This document shows positions 23,780 through 35,345 of a DNA stretch of 64,000 nucleotides, piece after piece; positions within the stretch are counted from its first letter, which is position 1, and the number at the start of each line of letters is the position of its first letter. The translations under genes and the position numbers were made by a program. The DNA is from Halichoerus grypus (taxonomy: Eukaryota; Chordata; Mammalia; Carnivora; Phocidae). The notes under the pieces are model-generated. The model was not told the origin of the DNA. It ran no database searches and saw nothing but the letters and a program-made list of their open reading frames with translations. The stretch covers positions 56,694,598 to 56,758,597 of the forward strand of contig NC_135720.1 of assembly GCF_964656455.1 (NCBI RefSeq), read 5' to 3'.

Positions 23780-25096
23780 ACCAAGAGGTAAAACAAAAAG
23801 AACTTCAAATTTGGATTCCCATCAATTCTTTGGATAGGCCAAAGGTGCTGGGGCTGCCACAAAGCTGGTGAAAGTGGGAAATAGAATACTATGGCAGTGG
23901 AGAGAAAGCATAACTATCACATTACATGGAAGCCAGAGTTGATTGAATTTGGCATGGTTCCTAAGTTTGTGGAGCATTGCTTTCAGTGGTACTCTTGCAT
24001 GGCCTGAGTGTGAAAACTCTTTAATGCGTTCTAGGGGCGGCCTTATTCAGAATGGATGAGTATGAAATAAATGTTAATGAGGATGCTTAGAAGTCCATAG
24101 CCATTTGGAACTAGACAGAAAAGTAGATCCAAGAGAGCTTTGGTTCACAAGGTAAAAACTGTTACTAGGAAAAAAAAGTGTGAATTCTCTGACTCTAATA
24201 TTGAAGGCATAGAGGTTATCAAAAAAAGTACCAGGCATTGCAAAATTCTTCCAAAAGAGAATATCACTCTTGAGTTCAAGGAAGTAAGTTAGCCAGTCAG
24301 ATACTTCAAACAGACACTGTCAGACTTTTAAATGTATATACGGCTTTTCCTTCTGTGCAATATCATATTATCTCTACAATATAACATTAAAGGTATTGGC
24401 TCTTCCTTGAACCACAAACATGGTCAGAAGCCAATGATTAGAATCATGCATATTAGTCTAATCATGGATTAGACTGTGTATATTACTTTAACATCATATG
24501 GGTAAGCATAGGTGATATCATGTGGGCATTAATGTGCAATGTCCAAATATAAAATATACACTACTTTGTTTCAATTCTCTTAGGCTTTCTGTTTTGAAAT
24601 TGTTTTAGATTTTTAAAGCTAGGTCTTAATAAGATTCTTAGCATTGTTTTAAGCAACAAGGATATTGCAAGTATCCAGAAATTTTACTATTATGTTACTT
24701 TACATCTGAGAAACTTGTTTTACGATAAAAGAACTATCAAGATAATGTACCTTTAGTTAAAAAGCATTTGCCAACTCCATGTACAATGGATCTCGTATGT
24801 ACAATAAACTTGTCTTAGCTTTAGAAATAACATGTTTTCTTCCCTGAAATTTGGTCTTCCTTACATACCCTTTTTTTAAGAACAAGAAAATATTAAACTA
24901 AGAATCTATGCATTTATATATGTATGTGTATATTTATTCATATTAATGTGATTTATCCAAATAACTCTATAACCTTAGATTTTTCTTTGCATTTAGTTAC
25001 ATCACTGGCCTGAAAAGTGGAACAGGTCCATAGATAGAGGTACCAAAAAAATTGTGTTCTACTTAGTTTTATAGGATATTGGGAAAAGATAAGCTC
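23780..25096. other. AT-rich intergenic, nothing recognised
   Basis: No open frame with recognised similarity and no young repeat was seen. Confidence 0.5.
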
Positions 25097-25326
25097 TTGC
25101 TACTATTGCTTTCTTTTTTTTCTTTTAAAGATTTTATTTACTTCTCAGGGAGAGAGAGTGTGTGTGATCACAAGCCAGGGGAGCAGAAGGCAGAGGGAGA
25201 AGCACGATCCCTGCCGAGCAAGGAGCCCAATGAGGGGATTCAATCCCAGGGACCTGGGATCATGATGTGAGCCGAAGGCAGCCACTTAACGAACTGAGCC
25301 ACCCACGCATCCCTACTATGACTTTC
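25097..25326 (-). mobile_element. CAN-SINE, reverse orientation
   Basis: The body at about 25112-25313 has 'aaagattttatttacttctc', 'gggacctgggatcatgatgt', 'gagccgaaggcagccactta' and 'gaactgagccacccacgcat'. The probable imperfect TSD is 'ctactattgctttc' before and 'ctactatgactttc' after. Confidence 0.93.
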
Positions 25327-26279
25327 CTTTAGGCAGAGAGTTTTAGTACACTAAACTAACGCGTCTTGTGTGACACTATGCATCCAGTCATACTGGTTAA
25401 ATAGTGATTGGATTACATTGAACAAAACATGAATTTTTCATACCTGTATTCTTATTTTCTCCTACTTTTTCCTACATACTCGTTTCTGCAAGAACTCAGA
25501 ACTTGCTCAAAACCTCGATCGATTTTATTAAATTTTATATGTGACAACAATGTATACTATAACCTATCACTAGTTTTACAGTATTTGGAGCTGTTGCTAA
25601 CACAACTGCAATAGTTTGAGGTTGTTCTGGGCAGAGGTGACACACTGACTTTATTTCACAAGGACACTTTTTAAAAAGATGTATGAGCTGACAAACTTGT
25701 GCTAAATTTGTTTTCTGCACTATAATTAAATATATTTTACACATCAGATACATTTTACATAGGATTTGGAGGTTAATTTACTTAAATAGGTTTATTTCTA
25801 AAACACAGTAACATTTTAAAATGTCAAATGTGAAATGAAAAACAGCTTAGCAGTTTTGAGTGCAACATTCGCAATTTTTCTCTGAAGGAGTTATAGGTCA
25901 TTAAACAGGCTTTCACGGCCAACTGTTATTATCATTGAAAAAAAGGCATAAAATATACAGTGGTAGTGCATCTCATGGTGTTAGAAATAAGGGTAATGCT
26001 ACATTACTCAAGTAGATGTATTTAAACAAACATCAATCTCCATAAAACCTTATGTTCAAAGCTTCACTGGGGAAAGTATTAAGGAAGAAAACATAACTTT
26101 TAGCATTTTACCTGTTTCTGTAATGTTAGTGATTTGATTAGTATTAAAAGTCATGCAAAAGATAAAATAAATGGATTTTTTTCTTTGGAGACACCTAAAG
26201 AGAGCTACTATAAGTGTGGTCCATACATGAGAGGTGCCCTAAAATTTAGGCTTTATTAGTAAGAAATCTGCTGTTAGCT
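25327..26279. other. AT-rich intergenic, nothing recognised
   Basis: No supported feature. Confidence 0.5.
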
Positions 26280-27150
26280 GTCTTCACTCCTCGCCCAAAT
26301 TCTCTTTATATCAGCCCACGGAAATGAACAGCTTTCATCCAGCTGACTAGCCATTGACTCTTACCAAAAACATCGGTAATATCTTTGGCCTCTGCTCTAC
26401 CCTTCAAACTCTTGCAATACAGTTCATCTCTGTTCCCTGATTTAAATACTGTTTTAACCTCACTTTTGTGGTCTCACACTTTTAGGGTGATTTTTTTATT
26501 CCAACCTCAATGACTAGTCTTTGTCTGACATTTTAGAGAACTTCTCTATCTAAACTCCAAGTATGGGTTCCCAGGGATTTATTCCTTACCATTCTTCCTT
26601 CTCCCTTATATTTTCTCCCTTACTGACCCAGGCCAGTCACATGGCATAAATAAAATTTACATGAGGATGACAGCTGAATTTTTATATTCAGTCTTGAACC
26701 TTTCTCTAAATTCCAGATTGATACATCTATGTACTTACCTGGTGTCCCTAATAGTCATCTCAAACGTATTTTGTCCCAGGGTGACATCTTGATAGCATCA
26801 CTCAAATATTTTTTTCATTACTTTTTCTCTCTCTTTAAATGTTCTGAACATTCACCCAAATGCACAAGCTAAATATCTAAGAGTTATCTTTGACTTTCTC
26901 TGTCTTCTTTCTATAACCAATTCATTAATAATTCCTGCTTTGCCCCTTTCCAAAATATTTTCCAATACTGTACACTTTTCTCCACCTCCACTGCCATCCT
27001 CCCTCCCTCCAAATTCATCTTTCTTTCTTTCTTCCTTTCTTTCTTTCTTTCTTTCGACTATTGTAATAAGTGTTCTAATTGAGACCCCTGTTTCATTCTT
27101 GCCCATCCTTTCCAATCCACAACATATTCTCTAGACTGAATAGGTCATCT
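26280..27150 (-). repeat. Ancient interspersed repeat, same family as 9241-10760, opposite strand
   Basis: 'ttccagattgatacatctatg', 'aatagtcatctcaaacgtat', 'taagagttatctttgacttt', 'ctccacctccactgccatcc' and 'gactattgtaataagtgttc' are the complement-side phrases of the repeat seen at 9241-10760. A TTTC microsatellite (27018-27054) has expanded inside it. Confidence 0.5.
27018..27054. repeat. (CTTT)n microsatellite
   Basis: Nine or so ctttc/tttc units with one cttcc interruption. Confidence 0.95.
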
Positions 27151-27649
27151 TAAGATGCTCTATCAAGTGAACAAATAAACTGCATAAAATTTATGTTTGG
27201 AAAACTACATAGATGTCATCTATCTCAGGAAAGACAGTTCAGTACATCCATCAGGTGAGAAACTCCAAACGGCAGAGCTGACTGAGGACCAAGGGAAAGT
27301 GGAATGGTTAGTGAAAGATGAAGCATTATCTGTCAATTATGGCTTTATGAATGGTTACAGAAACTAGAGCTATGATATCTACCTATATGTCTAGATTGTG
27401 GGGTCACATTCAATTATACATTTTAACTAGCTTTTTTAAAAAACAATTCTTATTTCTTTACATTCCAGAGAGTTTATTAATATTGGTAAATTAATAATTT
27501 ATTCGATAGATTATCATGTAATGACATGAGACTTTAATAAAATAGGAAGAAACAGTAAAATAAAAATCCTGTATCAAAGCTAGATACAATAACGTATTAG
27601 ACTTTATGTTATTTTCCTTTGGTCAGAGGGAAGCATCTTTGTGGAATAA

Positions 27650-28130
27650 CATATAATTACTGTATTGGTCTGCTAGCAGGAAACAGCATCCACATTCTGT
27701 TCCAGGAGTGCTTCAAAAAAGGGATTACTTGTCAAAGAAGTGACAAAATGTAGGGAAACCACGATGGATGGTACAGTAAGTACTTTGGGACTATGCCACC
27801 ACTAGACCCAAAAGGAAGAAAAAAAGTCAGCAATTACTGGAACCCAGAAGGAAATGATTGAGTTCAATTAGAGTTTCAAAATGCAAAGAGTCAACTTTCA
27901 CATGAGAGATGGAGCCAGCCTGGGGCCACCCGACAGGGAGAGAGCCAGGAGAAAACACACCCACTACCTCACTGTCCTTCCCTCTGGCCTCCTGACAGGA
28001 CTCCCACTTAACCCAAAGCTGAAATCAGACAAGGGAGCTGTTGCGGTCCCTGCAGGTCAGCCACTTGGATCAAAGAGCAGGATGGAGAGAAGTGGAGAGT
28101 AGAATTGAAGATTTCTGGAACAGTGACATC
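27650..28130. repeat. Probable old interspersed repeat
   Basis: 'tattggtctgctagcaggaaac', 'gagccagcctggggccaccc', 'gcggtccctgcaggtcagcc' and 'agagcaggatggagagaag' have the texture of a common mammalian repeat. The 73-codon frame at 27881-28102 has no recognised domain. The family is not named. Confidence 0.35.
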
Positions 28131-28850
28131 ATGTAAGCCAGGGGCATTTTGTGTTGTTTGGAAGTTAAAGAATGTGGGGGTTGATATGGGTCAGTGAGCA
28201 GGTTGGATCATATGCTTATTTGTGATGTGTGTGGACATGAGCAACTCTTTAATGTCATTTCTATTTAGGAGGAAATTCTCCACACTGAATCCTGTCTGGC
28301 CAGACAGAAGCCACAAACTTGCTTTCCCATCCTCACATACCACTGGGGCACAGTTATGTTAAATAAGCATTGCTAGACTGATTACCCCATGATAGACGTG
28401 GACTTTAACAAAAATGGAAAAAAGCTGTGCCATGTAGAGGCAATCTTCTGTCAAACTCTCTTGGCAAAGACATCTGGCTTTCAGGGTTAGCAGAGTTAGC
28501 TGAGTGACTGAAGTTGAGCATCAGCATTCGCAGGGTCAGCTGCTGGGTTTGTGCCCATGGTCACAGCACTGGGTTCCTTCCCATGGTAGTTGCATCTACC
28601 ATTTTACATCGTTTCTGCTGCACAGTCTCCTATCCTGACTTTTTCGCTCTGCTAGAGATTCTAGATCTATCGTTCTGATTAAACCACTTACCATATTACC
28701 ATACTTCTTATTATTTGCAGTTAAAATCTGGACTAATACATCATGATATTATTTAAACAGCTGCACATGAATGATATAAATTTAAAAAAAATGTCTGTTG
28801 ATGGTCAATCAGGTAATTCAATGATGCTACTACCATCATTACCTATAAAT

Positions 28851-29499
28851 TAAAATATTATGATCATTGGGGTGTAGGTGCCTCTTCGGATCACTACATT
28901 TGTACCTTTGGGGTAAATACCCAGTAGTGCAATTGCTGGGTCATAGGGCAGCTCTATTTTCAACTTTTTGAGGAACCTCCATACTGTTTTCCAGAGTGGC
29001 TGCACCAGCTTGCATTCCCACCAACAGTGTAGGAGGGTTCCCCTTTCTCCACATCCTCGCCAACATCTGTCGTTTCGTGACTTGTTAATTTTAGCCATTC
29101 TGACTGGTGTGAGGTGATATCTCATTGAGGTTTTGATTTGGATTTCCCTGATGCCGAGTGATATTGGCACTTTTTCATGTGTCTGTTGGCCATTTGGATG
29201 TCTTCTTTGCAGAGATGTCTGTTCATGTCTTCTGTCCATTTCTTGATTGGATTAACAAGACGAAAACAGAGGAGGAGACAAATGATAAGAGACTCAATCT
29301 CAGGAGACAAACTGAGGGTTGCTGGAGTGGAGGGGGGTGGGAGGGATAGGGTGGCTGGGTGAGGGATATTGGGGAGGGTATGTGCTATGGTGAGCGCTGT
29401 GAATTGTGTAAGACTGATGAATCACAGACCTGTACCCCTGAAACAAATAATACATTATATGTTAAGAAAAAAATAAATAAATAAAAATAAAATATTATG
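28851..29499 (+). mobile_element. 5'-inverted (twin-primed) L1 insertion with TSD
   Basis: The left part (about 28863-29259) is antisense ORF2, equal to residues of about 1064-1192 including the cysteine-rich CWRGCGERG segment. The right part (about 29260-29487) is sense type A 3' UTR ('aaactgagggttgctggagt', 'tgtaagactgatgaatcaca', 'aacaaataatacattatatg') with an A-rich tail. The last 78 or so ORF2 codons are missing at the junction. The TSD 'taaaatattatg' is at 28851-28862 and 29488-29499. This is the expected product of twin priming. The antisense part is well preserved, so the insertion is fairly young. Confidence 0.93.
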
Positions 29500-29627
29500 G
29501 AGTATTTAAGAAGTAATATCTTTTAAGTAGAACAGATATACTGTGATGATAAATTATCAAGTTAGAAAAAAACAACAAAAGGAAGATAAATAATAAAACC
29601 ATATTTGCATGTATTTATATATATTTA

Positions 29628-29843
29628 TCAAAATAACTTTTTTAAAAAGATTTTATTTATTTATTTGAGAGAGAGAGAGCATAAGCAGTGGGAAGGGCAG
29701 AGGGAGAGGGAGAAGCAGACACCCTGCTGAGCACAGAGCCTGATGGGCGGTTTGATTCCAGGACCCCGAGATCATGACCTGAGCCAAAGTTAGATGCTTA
29801 ACCAACTGAGCCACCCAGGTGTCCCTCAAAATAACTTTTTTAA
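29628..29843 (-). mobile_element. CAN-SINE, reverse orientation, perfect 18-bp TSD
   Basis: The body at 29646-29825 has 'aagattttatttatttattt', 'gagagagagagagcataagc', 'gagatcatgacctgagccaa' and 'ccaactgagccacccaggtg'. The TSD 'tcaaaataacttttttaa' is at 29628-29645 and 29826-29843. Confidence 0.96.
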
Positions 29844-29937
29844 TTAAAAGGTTAATAATCTTTGTTATTGATTGGGAGATTTCAATTTTTCTCTCTCATT
29901 CTGTCTTTTTTATTTTATAATAAGCATCCATCATTTT

Positions 29938-30150
29938 AAAACTTGAGAATAGGAGGCACCTGGGTGACTCATTCAATTAAGCACCTGACTCTTGATTTTG
30001 GCTCAGGTCATGATCTCAGGGTCATGAGACTGAGTCACACCTCCAGCTCTGTGCTCAGTGCAGAGTCTGCTTGAGATTCCCTCTCTCCTTCTCCCTTTGC
30101 CCCTCCCACTCATGCTCTCTCTTTCAAATAAATAAATAAATACATACACA

Positions 30151-30193
<43 letters not shown>

Positions 30194-30216
30194 AATCTTT
30201 AAAAACTGAGAATAGA
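29938..30216 (+). mobile_element. CAN-SINE with expanded (AAAT)n tail
   Basis: The body at about 29954-30201 has head 'aggcacctgggtgactcatt', 'ggctcaggtcatgatctcag' and 'cagagtctgcttgagattcc'. The tail has expanded to about 70 bases of AAAT units (30125-30196). The near-perfect TSD is 'aaaacttgagaatag' before and 'aaaaactgagaatag' after. Confidence 0.94.
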
Positions 30217-30755
30217 TCTCTTATGGTTGATTTTATATGTCGATTTGATTGGGCCACAAGATGCCCAGATATGTGGTCAAATATTATTCTTGGGTAAGTC
30301 TGTGAGGGCATTTCTAGATGAGAGTAGCATTTGAATCTGTAGGCTGAGTGAAGCAGATTGCTCTCTCTAATGTAGGTGGGCTTTATGCAAGCAAATGAAG
30401 ATTGAATTAAAAAAAAAAAGGCTAAGACGGTGCTCCTGTTGTTGGAGCCTGGAGGTAGCTCTTTTCTTGCCTTCAGGTTCCAATTGAAACATCAGCTCTT
30501 TCTGGGTCTTGAGCCTGCCCATTTTAGGACTGGAATTACACTACTGACTCTACTGATTCTCAGTCCTTCAGATCCAGAATGGAACCATGCCATCAGATGC
30601 CTGATTGCAGCTCAGCGTCTGCAAATCTTGGGATTTCTCAGCCTCCATAATTGCTCAGGCCATTCTATTAAATAAGTAAATAAATAATAGATAGATAGAT
30701 AGATAGATATCGTTTTGGTTCTATTTCTCTGGAGAACCATAATTAATATAACATC
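30217..30755 (+). repeat. Old LTR-like interspersed repeat, about 540 bp
   Basis: 'ttgggccacaagatgcccag', 'ctgtgagggcatttctagat', 'aaatcttgggatttctcagc', 'ctccataattgctcaggcca' and 'tctctggagaaccataatta' follow a common mammalian repeat from end to end. I recognise the text but cannot name the family with confidence. It contains a GATA microsatellite at about 30686-30710. The open frame at 30430-30675 is inside it and is not a gene. Confidence 0.6.
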
Positions 30756-30899
30756 TTTTTCATTTTGAAGTCAGTGATATTAAATAAGGACAATAATGAC
30801 AAGGTAATAAGCTAAAAATAAAAGCATTTTTTAATTTATTAGAACCTCTGTTTTCTAGTTTTGATTTTTCTTTAATGATACCTCGTTTTAAAATTCAGT

Positions 30900-31520
30900 T
30901 GATATTTTATTAAAGATGTAAAATTTTACATACTACCTTGAAATCCACTATTTTTTTCTAACTTCTCCACTATTATCTTCTTTCTGCTATCATGAATTTG
31001 TGGCCCTTTCAGAGTCCTTCCAGGCCATATTTCTACAACGTTATTCTACATTATACATCACTGTTTAACACGGATTTCAGTCCATATCATTGATATATTT
31101 TCTGTGCTACAAAACTTCCTTTTATACATATTGTAATTTTGAAATCTATGATTTTAAATATAAATCAAGTTGTTTCATTTTAGTTGCTACTTTTTATTTC
31201 TCTCATATGAATATACAACATTTTTCTGGAGATAGTAGTTTGGATTAATTTTCAGGAATACCCAAAGGATAATTGCTTGATCAGAAGTTATTCTATTTAG
31301 ATTCCCATTTCAATTCTTATAGAAGTGCTTATACCAATTTATACTTCTGCCATCTGCACATGAGAGTTATTATTTCTACACAATTCCATTAACTGATGTT
31401 TCAAATCTTATTTTTAGCTAATATCTAAAGAAGTGGAATATTATTTCTTTTTATTTAAAATTTTTATTTTACCAATTATAAAAATATTGAGATTATTTTG
31501 AAATTCTTATTAGTTATTTG
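30900..31520 (-). mobile_element. Old L1 3' region, antisense
   Basis: Phrases such as 'aatacccaaaggataattgc', 'taccaatttatacttctgcc' and 'cacatgagagttattatttc' correspond to antisense L1 ORF2 C-terminal and 3' UTR text of old subfamilies. It is strongly decayed. Confidence 0.5.
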
Positions 31521-31579
31521 AGATTACACTTCTGAAAATTGTTCATTCGTATTTATAGAAGATGCCTCTTGTTTAGGTC

Positions 31580-32085
31580 ACATCCCCTTGACTCATCTCT
31601 GATTTCAGCACTGGCAAGTTTAGTGGATATTTCTGTGCAAACTCACACACCCAGCAGCTAGTCTCAAGGTTGCAATAATAGACTTTATGTATTCTACCTC
31701 AGGGCTTTCTCAAGGCCTGACAGAGTTTCCTCTGACTGTTCTTAAGCACTGCCCTGAAATGCTAGAGTTAATCCTCAGGGCCAATCTTCATACAGTGGAA
31801 TTTAGGAACCACTGCTAGGACTAGGATCCTCCAGCTTCCTATCTTTTTGATAGAAAAACTTGGTAGACATTTTGTTTGCTTCTCAGAGGTCCCAGCAGTA
31901 GTGAGTCTTTGTCCATAGCATCAAGCTTCATTACAGACCTCTACATTCGCCTCTCTTCCTTTCCTGTATCCCTTATTATGTTCCCCCACTCCTGTTTAGT
32001 GAGATTATCTCCCAAATACAGTGCCTGTACCAAAGTTCTTGGTCTTTGCTTTTAAGAGAAAACAAACTAAGAAACTATCTTCGTG
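31580..32085 (+). repeat. Possible old LTR-like repeat
   Basis: 'tcacatccccttgactcatc', 'atctcccaaatacagtgcct', 'accaaagttcttggtctttg' and 'gaaaacaaactaagaa' resemble the end of an old mammalian LTR repeat. Tentative. Confidence 0.35.
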
Positions 32086-32094
32086 TAATGTATT

Positions 32095-33110
32095 TTTCAC
32101 AGCTTTATTGAGATATTATTGATATACAAAAAGCTGTACATGTTTAATGCATACAATTAGATGAAGTTGGATATATGTATGCACCTGTGATACCATCACC
32201 ATAATTAAGGTAACAAATACCTCCAAAAGTGCCCTTGTGTCTTTTACTCTTTGTTGTCTTTTTTCTTAACTATTGTTATAAGTTTTGAAAACATATTAGG
32301 GCAATTAATACTTTGTCACATAGTGGCAAAATTTTTTAGTCAGTCGCTAAGATAAAAATTGTTATTAGTGATAATTCTATTCTTATAGAGTTATATATGT
32401 GTACTTTATAGTATATGTGTATTAGATACATAAATATGAATATAAATATGTATGTACAAACATTAGAGTCAAGTGTGTCAGTCTTTACCTGAATAGGTTA
32501 TATTTATGTCCTTTCCACCCCACCCCAGTTTTATTGAGGTAGAACTGATTAAACAGATAAAATTACATATATTTAAATTGTACAACATGATGATTTGATA
32601 TATGTATACATGGTGAAGTGGTTCCCACAATCAAGTTAATTAACACATCCATCACTGTCACCATGCATACATTTTTTTTGTGTTACGTTTTTGTGTGTGT
32701 ATGTGATTAAATGCTTAAGACCTACTCTCTTAGCAAATTTCAAGTATACTATATAGTACTATTGACTAGAGTCACCATGCTGTACATTAGATAAAAACTG
32801 ATTTATTTTTAAGTCAAAGTTTGTACCTTTGACCAACATCTCCCTTTTTCTTCCACTCTCCCTCACTCCCTAGCAACCACTATTATACTTTCTGTTTCTA
32901 TAAGTTAAATTTTTTCTTTCTTTCTTTTTTTGTTTTGTTTTTGTTTTTATATTCCACAAATAAGCGAGATCATACAAAATGTATCTTTCTGTATCTGGCT
33001 CATTTCACTTAGCATAATGTCCTTCAGGTTCATCTATGTTATCACAGATGGCAAGTTTTTTTTTTTTTTAATGGCTGAATAATATTCTATTATCTATATC
33101 TTTAAGTTCT
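32095..33110 (-). mobile_element. Old L1 3' ends, antisense (two fragments)
   Basis: The first fragment (about 32095-32250) starts 'cagctttattgagatattat' and the second (about 32510-33110) starts 'ccagttttattgaggtagaa'. Both are the antisense 3' UTR text of L1M-type elements. The second continues into 'tgtccttcaggttcatctat' and 'atggctgaataatattctat', which is antisense ORF2 C-terminus. Two adjacent 3' ends on the same strand imply two insertions or a duplication. Confidence 0.75.
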
Positions 33111-33639
33111 AATTCTTGTCAATCACATTTCTGGAGATAAGAACTTATTTCTTATCTTTCTTGATTCATTTAAATCAAATTTTCTTGGAATTTATGTCTT
33201 GACTAATGAATTTCCCAAGATTTTGACTCTAGGCTACTGATGTTCCAACCCTCTTCTTAGGCATATTACTCTCCTTCACAGGAATTGAACTTCTGACTAT
33301 ATCTGCCTTTACTATCATGGTGAGCAGCAGGGCAGGATGGTTCAACATTAAAGACAGGTTATGCTAAAGAACAAATAGCCTAGAGGATCTAGGATCCAGA
33401 TATTTTTCCAGCCAAGTAGAGACTAATTAAGTTCATAATTCTGGCCACAAAAAATTGAGGTGGAAAAATGTCATTTTGAGTAGCATAGAAAAATCAAGTG
33501 AGATATGTTATCCAGAACACTGAAGCTATCTCCTATTTCCTTCTGCCTCCTTTTATTGTACCCTTTAGTCCTTCCTTCATAATGCTCCCAGTACTCCCAA
33601 ATCATGCTATCCTTCACAAGCCTTCATGCCAATGTGTAG
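33111..33639. other. Intergenic, nothing recognised
   Basis: No supported feature. Confidence 0.5.
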
Positions 33640-33905
33640 ATACTCATCTGCTTTTTAAATCATAGGTCTTAAAGATTCAGCCCAAGCTTACTGTCTCATT
33701 AGTGTCATCCTTGAATATATTAAAGGACTTTTACTATGCATTCTTTATTCTCTTTCATAGCATTTATCAAATGGCCGTGATTCATAGATTCCCTTATTCT
33801 CATTTTTCTATAAGACTTTGAGCTCTGACTCTTTAATAGCAGGGGCTGTTAAAAATTCTAAATTATATCTATTAAGTATGTTTTTTGAGTGAATAAATAA
33901 ATAGC
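33640..33905 (+). repeat. L2-like 3' end
   Basis: The segment ends 'actttgagctctgactcttt', 'aatagcaggggctgtt' and 'gagtgaataaataaat', which is the L2 3' terminal order. The upstream part ('gcatttatcaaatggc') also fits L2. Confidence 0.6.
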
Positions 33906-34012
33906 AGTAAATAAGCAAAATCTAAAATTTGGGAGGTGAGATTGTTGAAAAATGGGCACTGGTAGGTAAAACTGAAGTAGAATCTGAGACTAAGACAGAA
34001 ATTATTGTTTTT

Positions 34013-34335
34013 TAAAAATTTTTTAATTAAGTTTTTAATTTTAATTCCAGTATATTAACCTACAATGTTATATTAGTTTCAGGTGTACCATACAGTGATT
34101 CAACACTTGCATACATCACCTGGTGCTCATCACAGGTGTGTGTGCCTTAATCTACACATCATTACTCAATGCTCATCATGGTAAGTGTACTCCTAATCCC
34201 CCTCACCTGTTTCATCCATTCCCCACCCACCCTTTCACTTATTTCACCCATCCCCCACCCACCCCTTCACCTATTTCACCCATCCCCCACCCACCCCTCT
34301 ACCCATTTCACCCATCCCCCTACCCACCTCCAGAA
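34013..34335 (-). mobile_element. L1 3' UTR, antisense, with minisatellite
   Basis: From left to right it reads an A/T tail, 'ttccagtatattaacctaca', 'tagtttcaggtgtaccatac', 'gtgattcaacacttgcatac' and 'cacctggtgctcatcac', the reverse complement of a third carnivore L1 3' UTR type. It then enters a C-rich tract (the G-rich tract of the UTR on its own strand) that has become a 32-bp tandem repeat. The Pro/His-rich frames at 34123-34506 and 34169-34375 come from this tract and the adjoining SINE, and are not genes. Confidence 0.85.
34210..34332. repeat. 32-bp minisatellite, about four copies
   Basis: The unit 'tttcacccatcccccaccc...' recurs with starts at 34210, 34242, 34274 and 34306, exactly 32 bases apart, with minor differences. 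Confidence 0.93.
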
Positions 34336-34360
34336 GCTATTTGGTTTTATACAAAAATAT

Positions 34361-34590
34361 CTCTGGCAATTCTGAAATTTTTTTTAAGAGAGCGAGAAAG
34401 AGAGTGCACACAAGTGGGGAGCAGGAAGGGTAGAAGGAAAGGGAGAAAGAATCTTAAGCAGGCTCCATGCCCAGTGCAGAGCTCAACACAGAGCTTGATC
34501 TCATGACCCTGAGATCATGACCTGAGCTGAAATCAAGAGTTGGATGCTTAACCAACTGAGCCACCCAGGTGCCCCTCTGGCAATTCTGAA
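34361..34590 (-). mobile_element. CAN-SINE, reverse orientation, perfect 16-bp TSD
   Basis: The body at 34377-34574 has 'gagatcatgacctgagctga', 'aatcaagagttggatgctta' and 'ccaactgagccacccaggtg'. It is an older subtype. The TSD 'ctctggcaattctgaa' is at 34361-34376 and 34575-34590. Confidence 0.96.
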
Positions 34591-34939
34591 TTAATGAGAT
34601 AACCTACGTGTATTAAATAGCAAAATCTCCAAATCATATTTTTACATTTTAATTAAAGTGAATTATCTTAAAATGTAACAAAAATGCATGTCAATTTTCT
34701 CTCTTAAATCTATGTAGCAATCTTTATTGCACAGGAGTCTGCCACATAGTAATACAGCACATCTTAATGCATTGTAATGACTGATTTTTAACTTTATTCA
34801 ATATTTGTGCCCATAGCTACACATGAAACTATTTAGAACTTACTTAAAAAAAAATCCTAAACCATGTATAAATTATTCTCATGTTGCAAATCCTATGGTC
34901 AGCTTGCCTTTAATTTCTCTGGCATATATTTTAAGGTGT

Positions 34940-35060
34940 GACATGGATTGAATTGTGTTCCTCAAAATATATATGTTAAAGCCCTAACCCTCATATGACT
35001 GCATTTGGATACCGACCCTAAAACAAGATAATTAAGGTTACATGAAGACACAAGTGTGGA
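34940..35060 (+). repeat. Old LTR-like repeat fragment
   Basis: 'ggattgaattgtgttcctca', 'aaaatatatatgttaaagcc', 'ctaaccctcatatgactgca' and 'tttggatac' match a common old mammalian repeat end. The family is not named with confidence. Confidence 0.5.
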
Positions 35061-35089
35061 GCTTCCATGTAGTTGATAATATATGTAAA

Positions 35090-35345
35090 ACTTGACTCCC
35101 CAAAACTTAACTACTAATAGACTACTATTGACTACAACCCTTACAGATAGCATAGTAGATTAACACATATTTTTATGTTAAATGTGTTATATACTGTATT
35201 CTTAAAGTAAGCTAGAGAAAAGAAAATGTGAAAAAAATCATAAGGAAGAGAAAATACATTTACAGCATGTACTGTATTCACCAAAGAAATCCACATATAA
35301 GCAGATCCATGCACTTCAAACCCGTATTGATCAAGGGTCAATTGT
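35090..35345 (-). mobile_element. MER2/Tigger-like DNA transposon fragment
   Basis: The right end reads 'aaatccacatataagcagat', 'ccatgcacttcaaacccgta' and 'ttgatcaagggtcaattgta', the reverse complement of the MER2-type pogo/Tigger terminus (cagttgacccttgaac..., cgggtttgaactg...). The interior is decayed. Confidence 0.6.

Noticed and set aside
27881..28102. 73-codon frame as a small gene
   Set aside because: No recognised domain, and the surrounding text looks like an old interspersed repeat.
34123..34506. 127-codon Pro/His-rich frame
   Set aside because: It runs through an antisense L1 3' UTR minisatellite and into a reverse SINE, so it is repeat-derived.
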